Below the pieces are notes generated by a model that saw only the letters and a list, made by a program, of their open reading frames with translations, had not been told where the DNA came from and did no database searches. A stretch of DNA of 5,467 nucleotides from CAZMVY01 sp964569765 (GTDB taxonomy: Bacteria; Planctomycetota; Phycisphaerae; UBA1845; PWPN01), in NCBI GenBank assembly GCA_964569765.1, contig CAZMVY010000258.1, forward strand, positions 1-5,467, written 5' to 3'. The position numbers and the translations under genes are program-made. This document shows positions 4,136 to 5,467 of the stretch, piece after piece. Within the stretch, counting starts at the first letter, position 1. Each line of letters opens with the position of its first letter.

Positions 4136-5467
4136 ATGCGCGAGTCGGCGCGGACCTCGGCCGACAAGATCATCGGGGAAGGCATCACGTTCGACGACGT
4201 CTCCCTCGTGCCCGCCCGATCGAATGTCGTCCCGCGCATGACGGATGTCAGCACGCGGCTGACCCGGCAGATCCGGATCAACATCCCGCTGGTCTCCGCC
4301 CCGATGGACACCGTCACGGAGGCCTCGCTCGCAATCGCGCTGGCGCAGGAGGGGGGCATCGGGATCATCCACAAGAACCTCTCCATCGAGGCGCAGACCC
4401 GCGAGGTCTACAAAGTCAAGCGATCCGAAAGCGGCGTCATCCTCGACCCGATCACGCTGCGGCCGAATGACTCCGTCGCCCGCGCGAAGGAGATCATGCG
4501 GCTGCACAACGTCAGCGGTGTGCCCATCACCGAAGGCGACGGCGGCCGGCTCGTGGGCATCCTGACGCGGCGCGACCTGAAGTTCCTCGAATCCACGGAA
4601 CGCCGGATCGACGAGGTGATGAGCAAGGACCATCTCGTCACGGCGCCCCCGAACACGACACTCGCCGAAGCCGAACGCATCTTGAACCGGGCGAAGGTCG
4701 AGAAGCTCCTGCTCGTCGATCGCGAGGGACGCCTCGCGGGCCTGATCACGATGCGCGACATCGATCGCAGCCGGCAGTTCCCGCAGAGCTGCAAGGACGA
4801 CCGCGGCCGCCTCCGTGTCGGAGCCGCCGTGGGCGTGCACGACTACGATCGCGTCGAGTCGCTGATCAAGAACGACGTGGACGTGATCGTCGTGGACACC
4901 GCGCACGGCCACAGCGAGAACGTGCTCGAGACCGTACGGAAGATCCGCAAGCAGCACGACATCGCCCTGATCGCCGGCAACGTGGCCACGGCCGAAGGCG
5001 CCGCCGACCTGATCGACGCGGGTGTCGACGCCGTCAAGGTGGGCATCGGTCCGGGGGCGATCTGTACGACGCGGGTCGTCTCCGGCGTGGGCGTGCCGCA
5101 AATCACGGCCATCCTGAACGCCGTCTCCGCGGCCGAGCCGGCGGGAATCCCGGTCATCGCCGACGGGGGCATCCGCTACTCCGGCGACATCACGAAGGCG
5201 ATCGCCGCGGGCGCAAGCTGCGTGATGATGGGCTCGCTGTTCGCCGGCCTGGATGAATCGCCGGGCGAACTGGTCCTCTGGAGGGGCCGGCGCTTCAAGA
5301 CGTACCGGGGAATGGGGTCGCTGGGGGCCATGGTCAGCGGTAGCGCCGACCGCTACGGCCAAGGCGGCGAGACGCAGCGGGAGAAACTGGTGCCGGAGGG
5401 GGTCGAGGGACGCGTGCCCTATCGCGGGGCGCTGGCCGAATTCGTCTACCAGCTCGTCGGCGGGCTG
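4136..5467 (+). CDS. guaB: IMP dehydrogenase, 3' end beyond the window
   Basis: This enzyme oxidises IMP to XMP with NAD+, the committed and rate-limiting step of GMP synthesis in the cytosol. There are 444 codons in the window; the family is about 490 aa, so roughly 45 C-terminal residues are missing. The barrel begins with GITFDDVSLVPARS (about 16-29) and SAPMDTVTEA. A tandem CBS (Bateman) pair occupies about residues 104-212, a site of adenine and guanine nucleotide control in this family. Then come DTAHGHS (D254, NAD site), the catalytic loop GIGPGAICTT with nucleophile C310, ADGGIRYSGD (D343, IMP phosphate region), MMGSLFAG, the YRGMGS segment (from Y390), and the flap with catalytic R406-Y407 in DRYGQGG. 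All catalytic residues are present. The start is ATG 4136: an in-frame TGA sits at 4130-4132 and a good ribosome binding site precedes it. It has its own promoter and is divergent from carA. Confidence 0.98.
   Translation, partial: MRESARTSADKIIGEGITFDDVSLVPARSNVVPRMTDVSTRLTRQIRINIPLVSAPMDTVTEASLAIALAQEGGIGIIHKNLSIEAQTREVYKVKRSESGVILDPITLRPNDSVARAKEIMRLHNVSGVPITEGDGGRLVGILTRRDLKFLESTERRIDEVMSKDHLVTAPPNTTLAEAERILNRAKVEKLLLVDREGRLAGLITMRDIDRSRQFPQSCKDDRGRLRVGAAVGVHDYDRVESLIKNDVDVIVVDTAHGHSENVLETVRKIRKQHDIALIAGNVATAEGAADLIDAGVDAVKVGIGPGAICTTRVVSGVGVPQITAILNAVSAAEPAGIPVIADGGIRYSGDITKAIAAGASCVMMGSLFAGLDESPGELVLWRGRRFKTYRGMGSLGAMVSGSADRYGQGGETQREKLVPEGVEGRVPYRGALAEFVYQLVGGL

Noticed and set aside
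3470..5362. Minus-strand open frame of 630 codons across guaB, the intergenic region and the carA start
   Set aside because: It is antisense to guaB for most of its length, with composition typical of a reverse-frame shadow and no recognisable domain.
1..5467. CRISPR arrays, insertion sequences, tRNA or rRNA genes
   Set aside because: No regularly spaced repeats, transposase motifs, terminal inverted repeats, tRNA TpsiC-like arms or rRNA sequence were seen on either strand.

Overview
The window is GC-rich bacterial chromosome and mostly housekeeping genes. It holds, in order: a short unknown reading frame (119-325, +), a small DUF2934 protein (475-681, -), tgt (880-2007, +), yajC (2004-2351, +), carA (2400-3581, -) and the first 444 codons of guaB (4136-5467, +), which runs off the right edge. 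The YajC sequence (the GDRVMTIGGIIGT block and the FVRGAIQKVLTEDE tail) and the DUF2934 protein look most like Planctomycetota or a related GC-rich lineage. That placement is an inference from familiarity, not a search result.

Left part (1-879): a near-consensus sigma70 promoter (82-110) points right into a 68-codon frame of unknown function whose GTG start lies almost at the predicted transcription start. Bases 326-474 hold no gene I can support. The DUF2934 gene is read leftward from its own promoter and a strong Shine-Dalgarno sequence, divergently from tgt. The tgt gene has no Shine-Dalgarno, and its best promoter puts +1 on the A of its ATG, so it may be leaderless.

Middle (880-3581): tgt (tRNA-guanine transglycosylase, queuosine modification of tRNA) and yajC (SecDF-associated membrane protein) overlap by four bases and are surely co-transcribed. 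The usual next genes secD/secF are absent; carA (glutaminase subunit of carbamoyl-phosphate synthetase, for pyrimidines and arginine) faces them tail to tail after 48 bases, with no intrinsic terminator visible between them.

Right part (3582-5467): carA and guaB (IMP dehydrogenase, the committed step to GMP) diverge across a 554-base intergenic region. It holds a probable carA promoter and a carA leader hairpin. It also holds an independent unit that looks like a small structured RNA ending in a textbook rho-independent terminator (3857-3937), and then a strong guaB promoter with a roughly 80-base leader containing a hairpin. The terminated RNA is the most interesting element here; I could not match it to an RNA family I know. 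I see no mobile elements, CRISPR arrays, tRNAs or rRNAs.
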